Below, piece by piece: positions 18,631 to 29,928 of a stretch of DNA of 64,000 bases. Location of the stretch: contig NZ_LT629702.1 in the NCBI RefSeq assembly GCF_900103345.1, positions 1,860,001 to 1,924,000 of the forward strand. Reading direction: 5' to 3'. Made by a program: the position numbers and the translations under genes. Within the stretch, counting starts at the first letter, position 1, and every line of letters begins with the position of its first letter. This DNA comes from Pseudomonas azotoformans. GTDB taxonomy: Bacteria > Pseudomonadota > Gammaproteobacteria > Pseudomonadales > Pseudomonadaceae. The notes under the pieces are model-generated. The model was not told the DNA's origin and did not search any database. It saw nothing but the letters and a program-made list of their open reading frames with translations.

Positions 18631-20025
18631 ATGAGTACCAGCCTCACGGATTACCAACAGGTTCGCGGCCTGGCCATCCAGTCGCTGTTCGAGATCATCG
18701 AGCAGTCCAGCGAAGGCACGGTGATTGTCGACCGCGACGCCAATATCGTGTGGATGAACGAGCGCTATGCCAGGCGTTTTGGCCTCAAGAGCGCCGACGA
18801 AGCCATCGGCCAGCCGTGCGAGCAGGTGATTTCCAACAGCCTGTTGCGCCAAGTGGTGCGCAATGACCAGCCCATATTGCTGGACATCCAGGACACACCC
18901 AAGGGTCCGTTGGTGGTGATGCGCTTGCCGATCCACAACGATGCCGGCGCGGTGATCGGTGCGATCGGCTTTGCCTTGTTTGATGAACTGCGCAACCTGT
19001 CGCCACTGATTGAGCGTTATCTGAGCATGCAGCAGGAATTGGCGTCGACGCGCTCCCTGCTGCGTTCGCGGCAGAGCAAATACAACTTCGCGCATTTTAT
19101 AGGCACCAGCGCAGCCAGCCTCGAAGTGAAACGCCGCGCACGGCGCAGTGCCAGCGCTGAATCGCCAGTGTTACTGCTGGGCGAAACCGGTACCGGCAAG
19201 GAATTGTTGGCCCAGGCGATTCACGGCGCCTCCACCCGTGCGCACAAGGCGTTTGTCAGCGTCAACAGCGCGGCGATTCCGGCTGACCTGCTGGAAGCCG
19301 AGTTCTTCGGCACCGCACCGGGCGCGTTTACCGGCGCCGACCGCAAGGGCCGCCCCGGCAAGTTCCAGATCGCCCAGGGCGGCACGCTGTTCCTCGACGA
19401 AATCGGTGACATGCCCCTGCCCTTGCAAAGCAAACTGCTGCGGGTGTTGCAGGAAAAGGAATTCGAACCGGTCGGCTCCAATGAGATGCTGCACAGCGAT
19501 GTACGGGTGATCGCCGCCACCTCCATGGACCTGGAGGCGGCGATCAAGCGCGGCGAATTCCGCGCGGATTTGTATTATCGGCTGAATGTGCTGCCGATCC
19601 AGGTGCCGCCGTTGCGTGAGCGGCTTGAAGATATTCCGGCGTTGAGCGAGGCGATTCTTGAGGAACTGCGCAGCCAGCATGAACTGGATCGCGAGGCCCT
19701 GGCGTTGCTGGCCCAGCATGCGTGGCCGGGGAATATCCGCGAACTGCGCAACGTACTTGAGCGGGCGGCGTTGTTGAGTGATGACCTTGTGTTGAATGCC
19801 GGGGAGATTCGCGCCGCGATCGGCACCTTCACCCCCGTGGCGCGTGGCAGTGCCGTCGCGACGGTCGAGGGTGAAAGCTTCAATGCGGCGCGGGAGCGGT
19901 TTGATCGGCAGATCATTGCGGCGGCATTGAACGCGTGCGAGGGGAATGTGGTGGAAGCGGCCAAGCGGTTGGGGCTTGGGCGGTCGACGCTGTACAAGAA
20001 GATGGTGGCGTTGGGTATCGACTGA
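18631..20025 (+). CDS. hbcR: Sigma-54-dependent activator of 3-hydroxybutyrate catabolism (HbcR-like)
   Basis: Enhancer-binding protein, 464 aa. A PAS domain (residues 15-125) is followed by an AAA+ domain with Walker A GETGTGKE near 190, the RpoN-contacting GAFTGA loop, and Walker B LFLDEIGD. A Fis-type HTH sits at the C-terminus (VVEAAKRLGLGRSTLYKKM). The gene lies upstream of a GntP permease and 3-hydroxybutyrate dehydrogenase, as P. aeruginosa PA2005 (HbcR) does. Palindromes and a sigma-54 promoter directly downstream fit control of that operon. The ATG at 18631 starts 12 nt after a REP element. Confidence 0.87.
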   Translation: MSTSLTDYQQVRGLAIQSLFEIIEQSSEGTVIVDRDANIVWMNERYARRFGLKSADEAIGQPCEQVISNSLLRQVVRNDQPILLDIQDTPKGPLVVMRLPIHNDAGAVIGAIGFALFDELRNLSPLIERYLSMQQELASTRSLLRSRQSKYNFAHFIGTSAASLEVKRRARRSASAESPVLLLGETGTGKELLAQAIHGASTRAHKAFVSVNSAAIPADLLEAEFFGTAPGAFTGADRKGRPGKFQIAQGGTLFLDEIGDMPLPLQSKLLRVLQEKEFEPVGSNEMLHSDVRVIAATSMDLEAAIKRGEFRADLYYRLNVLPIQVPPLRERLEDIPALSEAILEELRSQHELDREALALLAQHAWPGNIRELRNVLERAALLSDDLVLNAGEIRAAIGTFTPVARGSAVATVEGESFNAARERFDRQIIAAALNACEGNVVEAAKRLGLGRSTLYKKMVALGID

Positions 20026-20059
20026 TCTCAATATAGAGACAAAACTCTCAATACAGAGA
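20026..20059 (+). promoter_or_regulatory. Two tandem TCTC-N6-GAGA palindromes (distal activator sites)
   Basis: TCTCAATATAGAGA (20026-20039) and TCTCAATACAGAGA (20046-20059) begin immediately after the hbcR-like stop codon. Centre-to-centre spacing is exactly 20 bp, so both face the same side of the helix. A third copy lies at 20170-20187, beyond a REP doublet. Such dyads suit the Fis-type HTH of the adjacent sigma-54 activator; assignment to that protein is inference. Confidence 0.6.
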
Positions 20060-20067
20060 CAACCTAA

Positions 20068-20156
20068 TGTGGGAGGGGGCTTGCCCCCGATAGCGGTGCT
20101 TCAGTTGGCTATTAGTTGGCTGACACACTGCCATCGGGGGCAAGCCCCCTCCCACA
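20068..20156. repeat. REP doublet, family A (GTGGGAGGGGGCTTGCCCCC type)
   Basis: Inverted arms of about 24 nt flank about 40 nt of spacer. The element lies between the second and third copies of the TCTC-N6-GAGA dyad, so it splits the presumed activator-binding array of the gntP promoter. Confidence 0.9.
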
Positions 20157-20169
20157 CTTGTTTGTCACT

Positions 20170-20187
20170 TGTCTCAAGTTAGAGACA
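20170..20187 (+). promoter_or_regulatory. Third dyad (TGTCTC-N6-GAGACA), proximal activator site
   Basis: This is the most symmetrical of the three copies, with six matching bases per arm. It is centred about 85 bp upstream of the -12 element of the gntP promoter, a usual enhancer distance for sigma-54 activators. Confidence 0.6.
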
Positions 20188-20248
20188 ATATTCAGAGAAG
20201 CACACCTAATACAGAAAATTACTGTTTATTTTCAACAAGTTAAGAACC

Positions 20249-20264
20249 TGGCACACATCTCGCT
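20249..20264 (+). promoter_or_regulatory. Sigma-54 (-24/-12) promoter of gntP
   Basis: TGGCAC-ACATC-TCGCT matches the RpoN consensus TGGCAC-N5-TTGCW except for one T-to-C change. GG (20250-20251) and GC (20262-20263) are 12 bp apart. It lies 57 bp before the gntP ATG. An imperfect IHF-like sequence sits just upstream at 20230-20242. Confidence 0.78.
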
Positions 20265-20320
20265 ATAGCTCTCTCCCACAGCAACACCCCACAAAAATAA
20301 CAATCCGATGGAGACACACC

Positions 20321-21712
20321 ATGAGTGTGATCATTGCCCTGGCAGCCCTCGCGCTGCTGATGCTGGCTGCCTACCGTGGCTATAGCGTTATCCTGTTTGC
20401 CCCCATTGCCGCCCTCGGCGCTGTCCTGCTTACCGATCCGTCCGCCGTCGCCCCCGCCTTTACCGGGGTGTTCATGGAGAAAATGGTCGGCTTTATCAAA
20501 CTGTATTTCCCGGTGTTCCTGCTGGGCGCGGTGTTCGGCAAGCTGATCGAGCTGTCGGGCTTCTCGCGCTCTATCGTGGCGGCCGCCATTCGTTTGCTCG
20601 GCACTCGCCAGGCGATGCTGGTGATCGTGCTGGTCTGCGCCCTGCTCACCTACGGCGGCGTGTCGCTGTTCGTGGTGGTGTTTGCGGTGTACCCATTTGC
20701 GGCGGAGATGTTCCGCCAGAGCAATATCCCCAAGCGCCTGATCCCGGCCACCATCGCTCTCGGCGCGTTCTCGTTCACCATGGACGCCCTGCCCGGCACG
20801 CCGCAGATCCAGAACATCATCCCCAGCACCTTCTTCAACACCACCGCCTGGGCCGCGCCGTGGCTGGGCCTGATCGGCACGATCTTCGTGTTCTGCGCCG
20901 GCATGCTCTACCTGGCGCGCCAGCGCAACAAGGCGCAACGTGCCGGTGAAGGCTATGGCACCGAGCTGCGCAACGAGCCGGAAACCGCCGAGAACCTGAC
21001 CCTGCCCAACCCCTGGATCGCGCTGTCGCCGCTGATCCTAGTGGGCGTGATGAACCTGTTGTTCACCCACTGGATCCCGCAGTGGTACGGCAAGACCCAC
21101 AGCCTCAGCCTGCCGGGCATGAGCACGCCGGTGACCACCGAAATCGCCAAGCTCACCGCGATCTGGGCGGTACAGGCGGCGTTGCTGGTGGGGATCATCG
21201 TGGTGCTGGTGTTCGGCTTCTCGGCAATCAAGAGCAAGCTCGCCGAAGGCAGCAAAAGCGCGGTCAGCGGTGCGCTGCTGGCGGCGATGAACACCGCCTC
21301 GGAATATGGCTTCGGTGCGGTGATCGCCTCGCTGCCGGGCTTTCTGGTGCTGGCTGACTGGCTCAAGGGCATCCCCAACCCGCTGGTCAATGAAGCGATC
21401 ACCGTGACCCTGCTGGCCGGCATCACCGGCTCCGCGTCGGGCGGCATGAGCATCGCCCTCGCGGCCATGTCCGAAAGCTTTATTTCGGCGGCCCATGCGG
21501 CCAATATCCCCCTTGAAGTGCTGCACCGCGTCGCGGCCATGGCCAGCGGCGGCATGGACACCCTGCCCCACAACGGCGCGGTGATCACGCTGCTGGCGGT
21601 CACCGGCCTGACGCACCGCGAAGCCTACAAAGACATTTTCGGCATCACGATCATCAAGACCCTCGCGGTGTTCGTGGTGATCGCTACTTTCTATGCCACC
21701 GGCATTGTGTGA
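20321..21712 (+). CDS. GntP-family permease, probably 3-hydroxybutyrate uptake
   Basis: Inner-membrane H+ symporter of 463 aa, predicted 12-14 membrane segments. Its family is used for gluconate and hydroxy acids. Conserved GntP features include the GVSLFVVVFAVYPFA and TMDALPGTPQIQN segments, and SGGMSIALAAMSE near residue 375. The neighbouring dehydrogenase and acetoacetyl-CoA synthetase make D-3-hydroxybutyrate the likely substrate. It is the first gene after a sigma-54 promoter; bdhA begins 7 nt after its stop. Confidence 0.88.
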   Translation: MSVIIALAALALLMLAAYRGYSVILFAPIAALGAVLLTDPSAVAPAFTGVFMEKMVGFIKLYFPVFLLGAVFGKLIELSGFSRSIVAAAIRLLGTRQAMLVIVLVCALLTYGGVSLFVVVFAVYPFAAEMFRQSNIPKRLIPATIALGAFSFTMDALPGTPQIQNIIPSTFFNTTAWAAPWLGLIGTIFVFCAGMLYLARQRNKAQRAGEGYGTELRNEPETAENLTLPNPWIALSPLILVGVMNLLFTHWIPQWYGKTHSLSLPGMSTPVTTEIAKLTAIWAVQAALLVGIIVVLVFGFSAIKSKLAEGSKSAVSGALLAAMNTASEYGFGAVIASLPGFLVLADWLKGIPNPLVNEAITVTLLAGITGSASGGMSIALAAMSESFISAAHAANIPLEVLHRVAAMASGGMDTLPHNGAVITLLAVTGLTHREAYKDIFGITIIKTLAVFVVIATFYATGIV

Positions 21713-21719
21713 GGTTTGC

Positions 21720-22493
21720 ATGACGACATTGAACGGCAAGACCGCCCTGGTCACCGGCTCCACCAGCGGCATCGGCCTGGGCATCGCCCTGAGCCTGGCC
21801 AAGGCCGGCGCCAACCTGATCCTCAACGGTTTTGGCGACGCCAGCGCGGTGATCGCCCAGGTGCAGGCGTTCGGCGGCAAGGTCGGCCACCACCCGGCCG
21901 ACGTCAGCGACCCGGCGCAGATCGCCGACATGCTCGCCTACGCCGAGCGTGAATTCGGCGGCGTCGACATCCTGGTCAACAACGCCGGTATCCAGCATGT
22001 GGCGGCAGTCGAAGACTTCCCCGCCGAACGCTGGGACTCGATCATCGCGATCAACCTGTCCTCGGTGTTCCACAGCACACGGTTGAGCTTGCCGGGGATG
22101 AAAGCCAAGGGCTGGGGACGTATCGTCAATATCGCCTCGGTGCATGGCCAGGTCGGTTCGGTGGGCAAGGCCGCGTATGTGGCGGCCAAGCATGGCGTGA
22201 TCGGGTTGACCAAGGTGGTCGGCCTGGAGACCGCCACCAGCAATGTCACCTGCAACGCCATCTGCCCGGGCTGGGTGCTGACGCCGCTGGTGCAGAAGCA
22301 GATTGATGATCGTGCCGCAAACGGCGTCGACCCGCAGCAGGCGCAGCACGACCTGCTGGCGGAGAAGCAGCCGTCGCTGGAGTTTGTGACGCCGCCGCAG
22401 TTGGGTGAGCTGGTGCTGTTCTTGTGCAGCGAAGCCGGCAGCCAGGTACGCGGTGCCGCATGGAATATCGACGGCGGCTGGCTGGCCCAGTAA
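21720..22493 (+). CDS. bdhA: 3-hydroxybutyrate dehydrogenase
   Basis: Short-chain dehydrogenase of 257 aa (EC 1.1.1.30) oxidising D-3-hydroxybutyrate to acetoacetate with NAD+. The N-terminal cofactor motif is TGSTSGIGLG and the NNAG motif follows. The catalytic Tyr and Lys are in YVAAKHG. The C-terminal LFLCSEAGSQVRGAAWNIDGGW is characteristic of the BdhA subfamily. The ATG at 21720 follows a GAGG site; a longer frame into gntP is not supported. Confidence 0.93.
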   Translation: MTTLNGKTALVTGSTSGIGLGIALSLAKAGANLILNGFGDASAVIAQVQAFGGKVGHHPADVSDPAQIADMLAYAEREFGGVDILVNNAGIQHVAAVEDFPAERWDSIIAINLSSVFHSTRLSLPGMKAKGWGRIVNIASVHGQVGSVGKAAYVAAKHGVIGLTKVVGLETATSNVTCNAICPGWVLTPLVQKQIDDRAANGVDPQQAQHDLLAEKQPSLEFVTPPQLGELVLFLCSEAGSQVRGAAWNIDGGWLAQ

Positions 22494-22515
22494 CAGCGGA
22501 CACTGGCGTTCAAAA

Positions 22516-22605
22516 TGTGGGAGGGGGCTTGCCCCCGATGAGGCTGTGCCAGTTGATACATCGGGTGGTTGACACACCGCAATCGGGGGCAAGCCCCCTC
22601 CCACA
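22516..22605. repeat. REP doublet, family A
   Basis: Inverted GTGGGAGGGGGCTTGCCCCC-type arms lie between bdhA and the acetoacetyl-CoA synthetase gene. As RNA it would form a large hairpin inside the presumed operon and could reduce expression of the distal gene. Confidence 0.9.
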
Positions 22606-22654
22606 TTGGCCCTGTGTTGTCTGGATGAATTAATACATAAAAAGAGACCTGCCT

Positions 22655-24613
<1,959 letters not shown>

Positions 24614-24649
24614 AAGGTTTCAGCGCTGACGTACTCATTTGAAGACAAA

Positions 24650-24675
24650 CCCCGAATGCATGCTATTTTTCGGGG
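24650..24675. other. Hairpin between aacS and the histidine kinase gene
   Basis: CCCCGAA and TTCGGGG form a 7-bp stem around a 12-nt loop. No T-run follows on the plus strand, so termination of aacS transcripts here is uncertain. Confidence 0.4.
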
Positions 24676-24748
24676 GTAGTCACCCATTGCCGGCAGACGG
24701 GATAATGGGTGTTGTCATTTTTCAAAGCGTTACGCTCAGGGCTTTTTC

Positions 24749-27244
24749 ATGATTGGAACATCCACCGGCAGCGAAGCCGCCGCATTGATTGCGCGGCTGG
24801 ACTGGGCGCAAAGCCCTCTCGGTGAGGCCAAAGATTGGCCGCAAAGCCTGCGCACGGCGGTCGATATCGTCGTGCACTCGCCGATGCCGATGCTCCTGCT
24901 GTGGGGCAACCAGCTCACGCAACTCTACAACGACGGCTTCGCCCAACTGGCGGGCAACAAACACCCCGAGGCCATGGGCCAGCCGGCGCACCAGACCTGG
25001 CCGGAGCTTGAGAGCTTTGCCGCGCCGATCTACGACGCCGTGCTCAGCGGCCAGGTGCGTACCTTCAGCGAGCAGCGCTTCGTACTGCCACGCCACAATC
25101 GCGACACTGAAATCTGGCTGGACCTCACCTACAGCCCGATCCGCGATGAAACCGGCAGCGTGGCCGGCATCCTGGTCACCGCCATCGAAACCAACGAACG
25201 GCGCAAGGCCCGGCACAACACCGAGCAACGCCTGCAACTGGCACTGGCGGCCACCGACGCCGTCGGCACCTGGGACTGGGATATCAGCGAAGACCGCTTT
25301 ATCGCCGACACGCACTTCGCCTACCTGCACGGTGTCGACCCCGACGATGCAAGCCGGCTGCCGATCAGCGCCTACCTGCAAGGCGTGCACCCGGAAGACC
25401 GTGGCATGGTGGCGCGCAGCATCAAGCATTGCATTACTTTCGGCACCGAATACGCCGAGGAATACCGCCTGTTGCAAGCTGACGGCCAACTGCGCTGGGT
25501 GTTTGCCCGTGGGCGCTGCTACAAGGACCATCAAGGCCGCCCGGCGCGCTTCCTCGGCGCCGCACTGGACCTGACCGAGCGCAAGCACACCGAGCAGGCG
25601 TTGCGCCAAAGCCAAACCGAACTGCAGCTGATCATCAACGCCATGCCGGTACTGATCGGTTATGTCGACCATGAACAGCGCTTTCGCCTGAACAACAGTG
25701 CGTACCTGGAGTGGTACGGCATGACGCCCCAGGAACTGTACGGCAAGACCATTCGCGAAGTGCTCGGCGACGAGGTGTACGCCGGGCGTGAAGACAAGAT
25801 CGCCGCTGCGCTCAAGGGCAAGGCCTGTAGCTTCATCACCATTACGCCGCACCAGGACGGTCGACCGCGCCATGCCCTGATGAAGTACCTGCCGCGCTTC
25901 AGCAATGACGGTTCGGTGAATGGTTTCTATATCTTTGTGATCGATGAAACCGAACGCAAGCTCACCGAAGAAGCCCTGCGCCACCTCAATGAAAACCTCG
26001 AAGAACGCGTGGCCCAGCGCACCCAGGCGCTGGCCGAGGCCAACCAGCGCCTGCAGAACGAGATGTTCGAACGCGAACGCGCCGAAGACGCACTGCGCCA
26101 TGCGCAGAAGATGGAAGCGGTGGGCCAGCTCACCGGCGGCATCGCCCATGACTTCAACAACATGCTCACCGGCATCATCGGCAGCCTGGACCTGATGCAG
26201 CGCTACATCGCCGCCGGGCGCAGTGACGAGATCGGGCGCTTCACTGATGCCGCCGTGTCCTCCGCCCACCGTGCGGCCGCCCTCACCCACCGCTTGCTGG
26301 CGTTCTCCCGGCGTCAGTCGCTGGACCGCCGCCCGCTCGACCCCAATCAGTTGGTGGCGTCCCTTGAAGAGTTGTTCCGCCGCACCAAGGGCGCGCACAT
26401 CAGCCTCAAGGTGCAGCTCGGCCACGACATCTGGCCGGTGAACACCGACGCCAGCCAACTGGAAAACGCCCTGCTCAATTTGGTGATCAACGCCCGCGAC
26501 GCGATGCCCGACGGCGGTGAACTACTGATCGAAACCGCCAACAGTTACCTGGACGGCACCGACATCACCACCCTGGAACCGGTCAAGGCCGGCGACTACG
26601 TGATGCTCGGCGTGTGCGACAACGGCACCGGCATGGCACCGAAAATCCTCGCCAAGGCGTTCGACCCGTTCTTCACCACCAAACCTATCGGCCAGGGCAC
26701 GGGCCTTGGGTTGTCGATGATCTACGGGTTTGCCCAGCAATCCGGCGGGCATGTGACCATTCACAGCGAACCGGGCCAGGGCACCTGCGTGCGCCTGTAT
26801 TTGCCGCGTTTGCATGGCACTGCCCTGGAAAGCAACCTGCCTGCCAGCCTCGGTGAAGCGCCGGTAGCCCTGGCCGGCGAAGCGGTGGTGGTGGTCGAAG
26901 ATGACCCGGCAGTGCGCATGCTGGTGGTCAATGTGCTCGATGAACTGGGCTACACGGCGCACCAGGCGGGCGACGCCCGGGCGGCACTGCCGCTGCTGGA
27001 GTCGGATCTGCGCGTGGACCTGCTGGTGACTGATGTCGGGTTGCCGGGCATGAATGGCCGGCAACTGGCGGAAATTGCCCGCCAGCACCGGCCAGGGCTG
27101 AAGGTGCTGTTCATGACCGGTTACGCCGAAAAAGCCGCCGAGCGCCAGGGTTTCCTGGAAGACGGCATGGACATGGTGGCCAAGCCGTTTTCCATCGACC
27201 TGCTGGCGACAAAAATTCGCAGCATGATCAACGTCGCCGAATGA
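24749..27244 (+). CDS. Hybrid sensor histidine kinase with three PAS-like domains and a receiver
   Basis: Protein of 831 aa without obvious membrane segments. PAS-like modules cover about residues 40-150, 160-285 and 290-405. A coiled-coil linker (about 410-450) leads to a HisKA domain with the H-box IAHDFNNML near 467. The ATPase has N-box [10 protein letters not shown] and G-box [10 protein letters not shown]. The C-terminal receiver carries its phospho-acceptor Asp in LVTDVGLPG near 762. The N-terminal module resembles that of the kinase at 57522-59234. No response regulator gene is adjacent, so the output partner is unknown. Confidence 0.9.
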   Translation: MIGTSTGSEAAALIARLDWAQSPLGEAKDWPQSLRTAVDIVVHSPMPMLLLWGNQLTQLYNDGFAQLAGNKHPEAMGQPAHQTWPELESFAAPIYDAVLSGQVRTFSEQRFVLPRHNRDTEIWLDLTYSPIRDETGSVAGILVTAIETNERRKARHNTEQRLQLALAATDAVGTWDWDISEDRFIADTHFAYLHGVDPDDASRLPISAYLQGVHPEDRGMVARSIKHCITFGTEYAEEYRLLQADGQLRWVFARGRCYKDHQGRPARFLGAALDLTERKHTEQALRQSQTELQLIINAMPVLIGYVDHEQRFRLNNSAYLEWYGMTPQELYGKTIREVLGDEVYAGREDKIAAALKGKACSFITITPHQDGRPRHALMKYLPRFSNDGSVNGFYIFVIDETERKLTEEALRHLNENLEERVAQRTQALAEANQRLQNEMFERERAEDALRHAQKMEAVGQLTGGIAHDFNNMLTGIIGSLDLMQRYIAAGRSDEIGRFTDAAVSSAHRAAALTHRLLAFSRRQSLDRRPLDPNQLVASLEELFRRTKGAHISLKVQLGHDIWPVNTDASQLENALLNLVINARDAMPDGGELLIETANSYLDGTDITTLEPVKAGDYVMLGVCDNGTGMAPKILAKAFDPFFTTKPIGQGTGLGLSMIYGFAQQSGGHVTIHSEPGQGTCVRLYLPRLHGTALESNLPASLGEAPVALAGEAVVVVEDDPAVRMLVVNVLDELGYTAHQAGDARAALPLLESDLRVDLLVTDVGLPGMNGRQLAEIARQHRPGLKVLFMTGYAEKAAERQGFLEDGMDMVAKPFSIDLLATKIRSMINVAE

Positions 27245-27287
27245 GTTCAGGCATAATCGCGCGCCGTCGCACACCTGGTAGAGATCA

Positions 27288-27563
27288 ATGAAAGCCCAAG
27301 CCCGTCATATCCTGGTGAAAACCAGTGAAGAAGCCGAACAGCTCAAACAGCGCATCGCCAAGGGCGAGGCGTTTGATGTGCTGGCCAAGAAGTACTCCAC
27401 TTGCCCGTCCGGCAAGCGTGGTGGCGACCTGGGTGAAGTGCGGCCTGGGCAGATGGTGGGGGCGATTGACGCGGTGATCTTCAAGAAGCCGGTGAAGGTG
27501 GTGCACGGGCCGATCAAGAGCAAGTTCGGGTATCACCTGGTGCAGGTGTTCTACCGGGATTGA
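27288..27563 (+). CDS. Second PpiC-like parvulin
   Basis: Single-domain peptidyl-prolyl isomerase of 91 aa. It matches the parvulin at 12586-12867 through RHILVKTSEEAEQL, CPSGKRGGDLGEVRPGQMV and the C-terminal KFGYHLVQV. It starts 43 nt after the hybrid kinase and may be co-transcribed with it. Confidence 0.93.
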   Translation: MKAQARHILVKTSEEAEQLKQRIAKGEAFDVLAKKYSTCPSGKRGGDLGEVRPGQMVGAIDAVIFKKPVKVVHGPIKSKFGYHLVQVFYRD

Positions 27564-27583
27564 TGGGTTGGCTGTAGACCACT

Positions 27584-27666
27584 ATCGGGGGCAAGCCCCC
27601 TCCCACAAGGGACCGCATTTCTCCAGATGAAACGCGGTCGACTGTGGGAGGGGGCTTGCCCCCGAT
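27584..27666. repeat. REP doublet, family A
   Basis: Inverted arms with the CCCCC ends facing outward lie between the convergent parvulin and kdgK genes. It probably serves as the transcription boundary. Confidence 0.88.
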
Positions 27667-27683
27667 CCGCCGCAGGCGGCCAT

Positions 27684-28592
27684 TCACACCCTGGGAATCA
27701 GCGCCCCCGGCACCTGGATAACCCGGCTGGCCAGTCGATGCCCGGCCAATGCCGCCTCTTCTGGCGTACCACCCTTGAGCCGCCCCGCCAGGTACGCCGC
27801 ACTGAACGAATCCCCCGCCGCTGTCGTGTCCACTACCTTTTCTACCTTGATCGCCGGCACGCAAAACCGCTCGCCGTTGCAGCGTATCAGGCACACATCC
27901 GCGCCTCGCTTGAGCACCACCTCTTCAATCCTCGGATAGGCCGCCAATACCTGCTCGCTGTCGGCATACCCAAACAACGCGCGCTCGTCATCCTCGGTCA
28001 ACAAGGCAATGTCGACCTCCGCCAGCACCCGACGATAAGCCACCCGTGCCGCTTCGAAACTGGCCCACAGACGCGGCCGGTAGTTGTTGTCGAACACGAC
28101 CCGGCCACCACGACGTCGGGTTTCGATCAGGGCTTGCAGCAGACGCTCACGTCCGACTTCGCCCAACACCGCCAGGGTAATACCGCTGAAATACACCACG
28201 TCATACCCCGGCAGGGCCGCCAGGACCGGTTCGGCCGTGGGCGCAGTGAAACAGTCACGTGCGGCGGCTTCGTTGCGCCAATAGAGGAATTTTCGCTCGC
28301 CGTTCGCATCGGTCTGGATGCAGTACAAACCCGGCAGACGTCCCGGCAGGCGCTGGACCATGCCCACCCCCAACCCTTCGTCAGTCCACTGCTGGCACAT
28401 GGCATCGCTGAAACTGTCATCGCCCAGGGCGGTGACGTAGTCGACGCTGCCGGTGTCGCCCAACTCGCGGCGCAGGTACACCGCCGCGTTCAGCGTGTCG
28501 CCGCCGAAGCTCTGGTGCAGACTGCCGTCGGCGCGGTGTTGCAATTCGATCATGCATTCGCCGATCAGGGCGATGCGGGGTTGAGTGGTCAT
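27684..28592 (-). CDS. kdgK: 2-keto-3-deoxygluconate kinase
   Basis: PfkB-family kinase of 302 aa (EC 2.7.1.45) that phosphorylates KDG to KDPG. KdgK-specific features are the N-terminal IGECMIEL, the substrate motif FGGDTLNAAVY, RNEAAA near residue 115, FDNNYRPRLW near 170 and the catalytic loop DTTAAGDSFSAAYLAG near 260. The ATG at 28592 starts at the conserved N-terminus; the frame runs upstream only through a REP element. It is the last gene of the minus-strand cluster, separated from the PLP lyase by that REP. Confidence 0.95.
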   Translation of the reverse strand: MTTQPRIALIGECMIELQHRADGSLHQSFGGDTLNAAVYLRRELGDTGSVDYVTALGDDSFSDAMCQQWTDEGLGVGMVQRLPGRLPGLYCIQTDANGERKFLYWRNEAAARDCFTAPTAEPVLAALPGYDVVYFSGITLAVLGEVGRERLLQALIETRRRGGRVVFDNNYRPRLWASFEAARVAYRRVLAEVDIALLTEDDERALFGYADSEQVLAAYPRIEEVVLKRGADVCLIRCNGERFCVPAIKVEKVVDTTAAGDSFSAAYLAGRLKGGTPEEAALAGHRLASRVIQVPGALIPRV

Positions 28593-28623
28593 AGCAATTG
28601 TCTCGGGTGTGGCTGATGGCCTC

Positions 28624-28696
28624 ATCGGGGGGCAAGCCCCCTCCCACATTTGAATAGGTTCACACATCAAACTGTGGGAGGGGGCTTGCCCCCGAT
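28624..28696. repeat. REP doublet, family A
   Basis: This is a compact doublet with only about 25 nt of spacer between the arms; one arm carries an extra G. It lies between the PLP lyase and kdgK genes, inside the presumed operon. Confidence 0.88.
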
Positions 28697-28710
28697 AGGA
28701 ACGACGCGGT

Positions 28711-29919
28711 CTAGAAGCAGGTATGCAAAGACTCGATCACCTGCAACTGCTCATCAACCAGGCAGCCGACCTGCCACTTGTCGAAGGTCAGGCAAGGGTG
28801 CGAGGTGCCGAACGAAATGATGTCGCCAATACGCAACTCAACCCCCGATGCCACCGTCATGAACGCATGCTGGTCCATCACCGCCGTGACCTTGCACCCA
28901 CTCACGTCATCACCTTCGGCCGACAGGATACCCGCCCTGTAGCGCTTGAGCGGCACCGGCAAACCGGCGTCGTAGGCCACGTCACGCTTGCCCAGGGCGA
29001 TCACCGCAAAGCCCGGCTCGGGCAACGACTGCACATGCGCCCAGACTTCCAGGGCCGGGCGCAGGCCTTCGTCGAGGTCACTGCGGCGGTCGAGCACGCA
29101 GCATTGCGCGTCTTTATAGATGCCGTGGTCATGGGCCACATAGCTGCCGGGGCGCAGCACACTGAGGAAACGGCCGGCGGCGTTCTGTTCTTCGAACGAC
29201 TCGGCGATCAGGTCGTACCAGGCCGAGCCCGACGCCGTGACAATGGGCTTGGGTAGGTCGAACGAGCCGTTGTTCTGCAAATCCACCGCCAGACGCACCA
29301 GGCTCGCGGCGAAATCGCGGATGCCGCTGATGGCGTGCTCGCCGTGGATCACGCCTTCATAGCCTTCGATACCGGTGAGGGCGAGGGCCGGCTGGGCCTT
29401 GATCGCCTTGGCCAGGTCACGCACCTCCTGCTCGCTGCGGCAACCGCAACGGCCGCCGACCACGCCGTACTCGATCATCACGTTCAGGCGCAGGCCACGG
29501 GCGGCGAAGAACAAGCCCAGGTCGGCGACGTTGTCCGGGTGATCGACCATGCAGTGGAAGTCGAAGTCCTTGTCGGCCAACAGGTCAGCGATCAACGCCA
29601 TGTTCGGCGCGCCCACCAGCTGATTGGCCATCAGCACCCGGCGCACGCCACCGGCATACGCGGCGCGGGTCTGCACGGCGTTGGCCAGGGTGATGCCCCA
29701 GGCGCCCGCCGCGATCTGACGCTGGAACAGCGCCGGCATCATGCTGGTCTTGCCGTGGGGTGCGAGCTGCGCGCCGCTCTTGCTGACGAAGTCCTGCATC
29801 CAGCGGATGTTGTGTTCCAGGGCGTCACGGTGCAGCACCAGGGCCGGCAGGCTGACGTCGCGGACCAGATGGGCACCGACGGCGGCGGCGCCCTTTTCAA
29901 CGGCATTGATGGCAGACAT
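28711..29919 (-). CDS. Fold-type III PLP lyase; D-glucosaminate dehydratase / D-threonine aldolase family
   Basis: Enzyme of 402 aa of the alanine-racemase-like (fold III) D-threonine aldolase/DSD1 D-serine dehydratase family. The PLP Lys is in APHGKTSM (Lys57). The C-terminal metal-binding His and Cys are in FGTSHPCLTFDKW (about 374 and 376). Family enzymes cleave or dehydrate D-beta-hydroxy amino acids with a divalent metal; P. fluorescens D-glucosaminate dehydratase is reported as PLP- and Mn-dependent with aldolase side activity. Adjacent kdgK, RidA and an amino-acid-type importer favour D-glucosaminate as substrate over D-serine or D-threonine. That choice is inference. Confidence 0.75.
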   Translation of the reverse strand: MSAINAVEKGAAAVGAHLVRDVSLPALVLHRDALEHNIRWMQDFVSKSGAQLAPHGKTSMMPALFQRQIAAGAWGITLANAVQTRAAYAGGVRRVLMANQLVGAPNMALIADLLADKDFDFHCMVDHPDNVADLGLFFAARGLRLNVMIEYGVVGGRCGCRSEQEVRDLAKAIKAQPALALTGIEGYEGVIHGEHAISGIRDFAASLVRLAVDLQNNGSFDLPKPIVTASGSAWYDLIAESFEEQNAAGRFLSVLRPGSYVAHDHGIYKDAQCCVLDRRSDLDEGLRPALEVWAHVQSLPEPGFAVIALGKRDVAYDAGLPVPLKRYRAGILSAEGDDVSGCKVTAVMDQHAFMTVASGVELRIGDIISFGTSHPCLTFDKWQVGCLVDEQLQVIESLHTCF

Positions 29920-29928
29920 GAAATGCTC

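Noticed and set aside
24722..26458. Minus-strand open frame of 578 codons opposite the hybrid kinase
   Set aside because: It lies opposite intact PAS and kinase domains and has no start context or family features.
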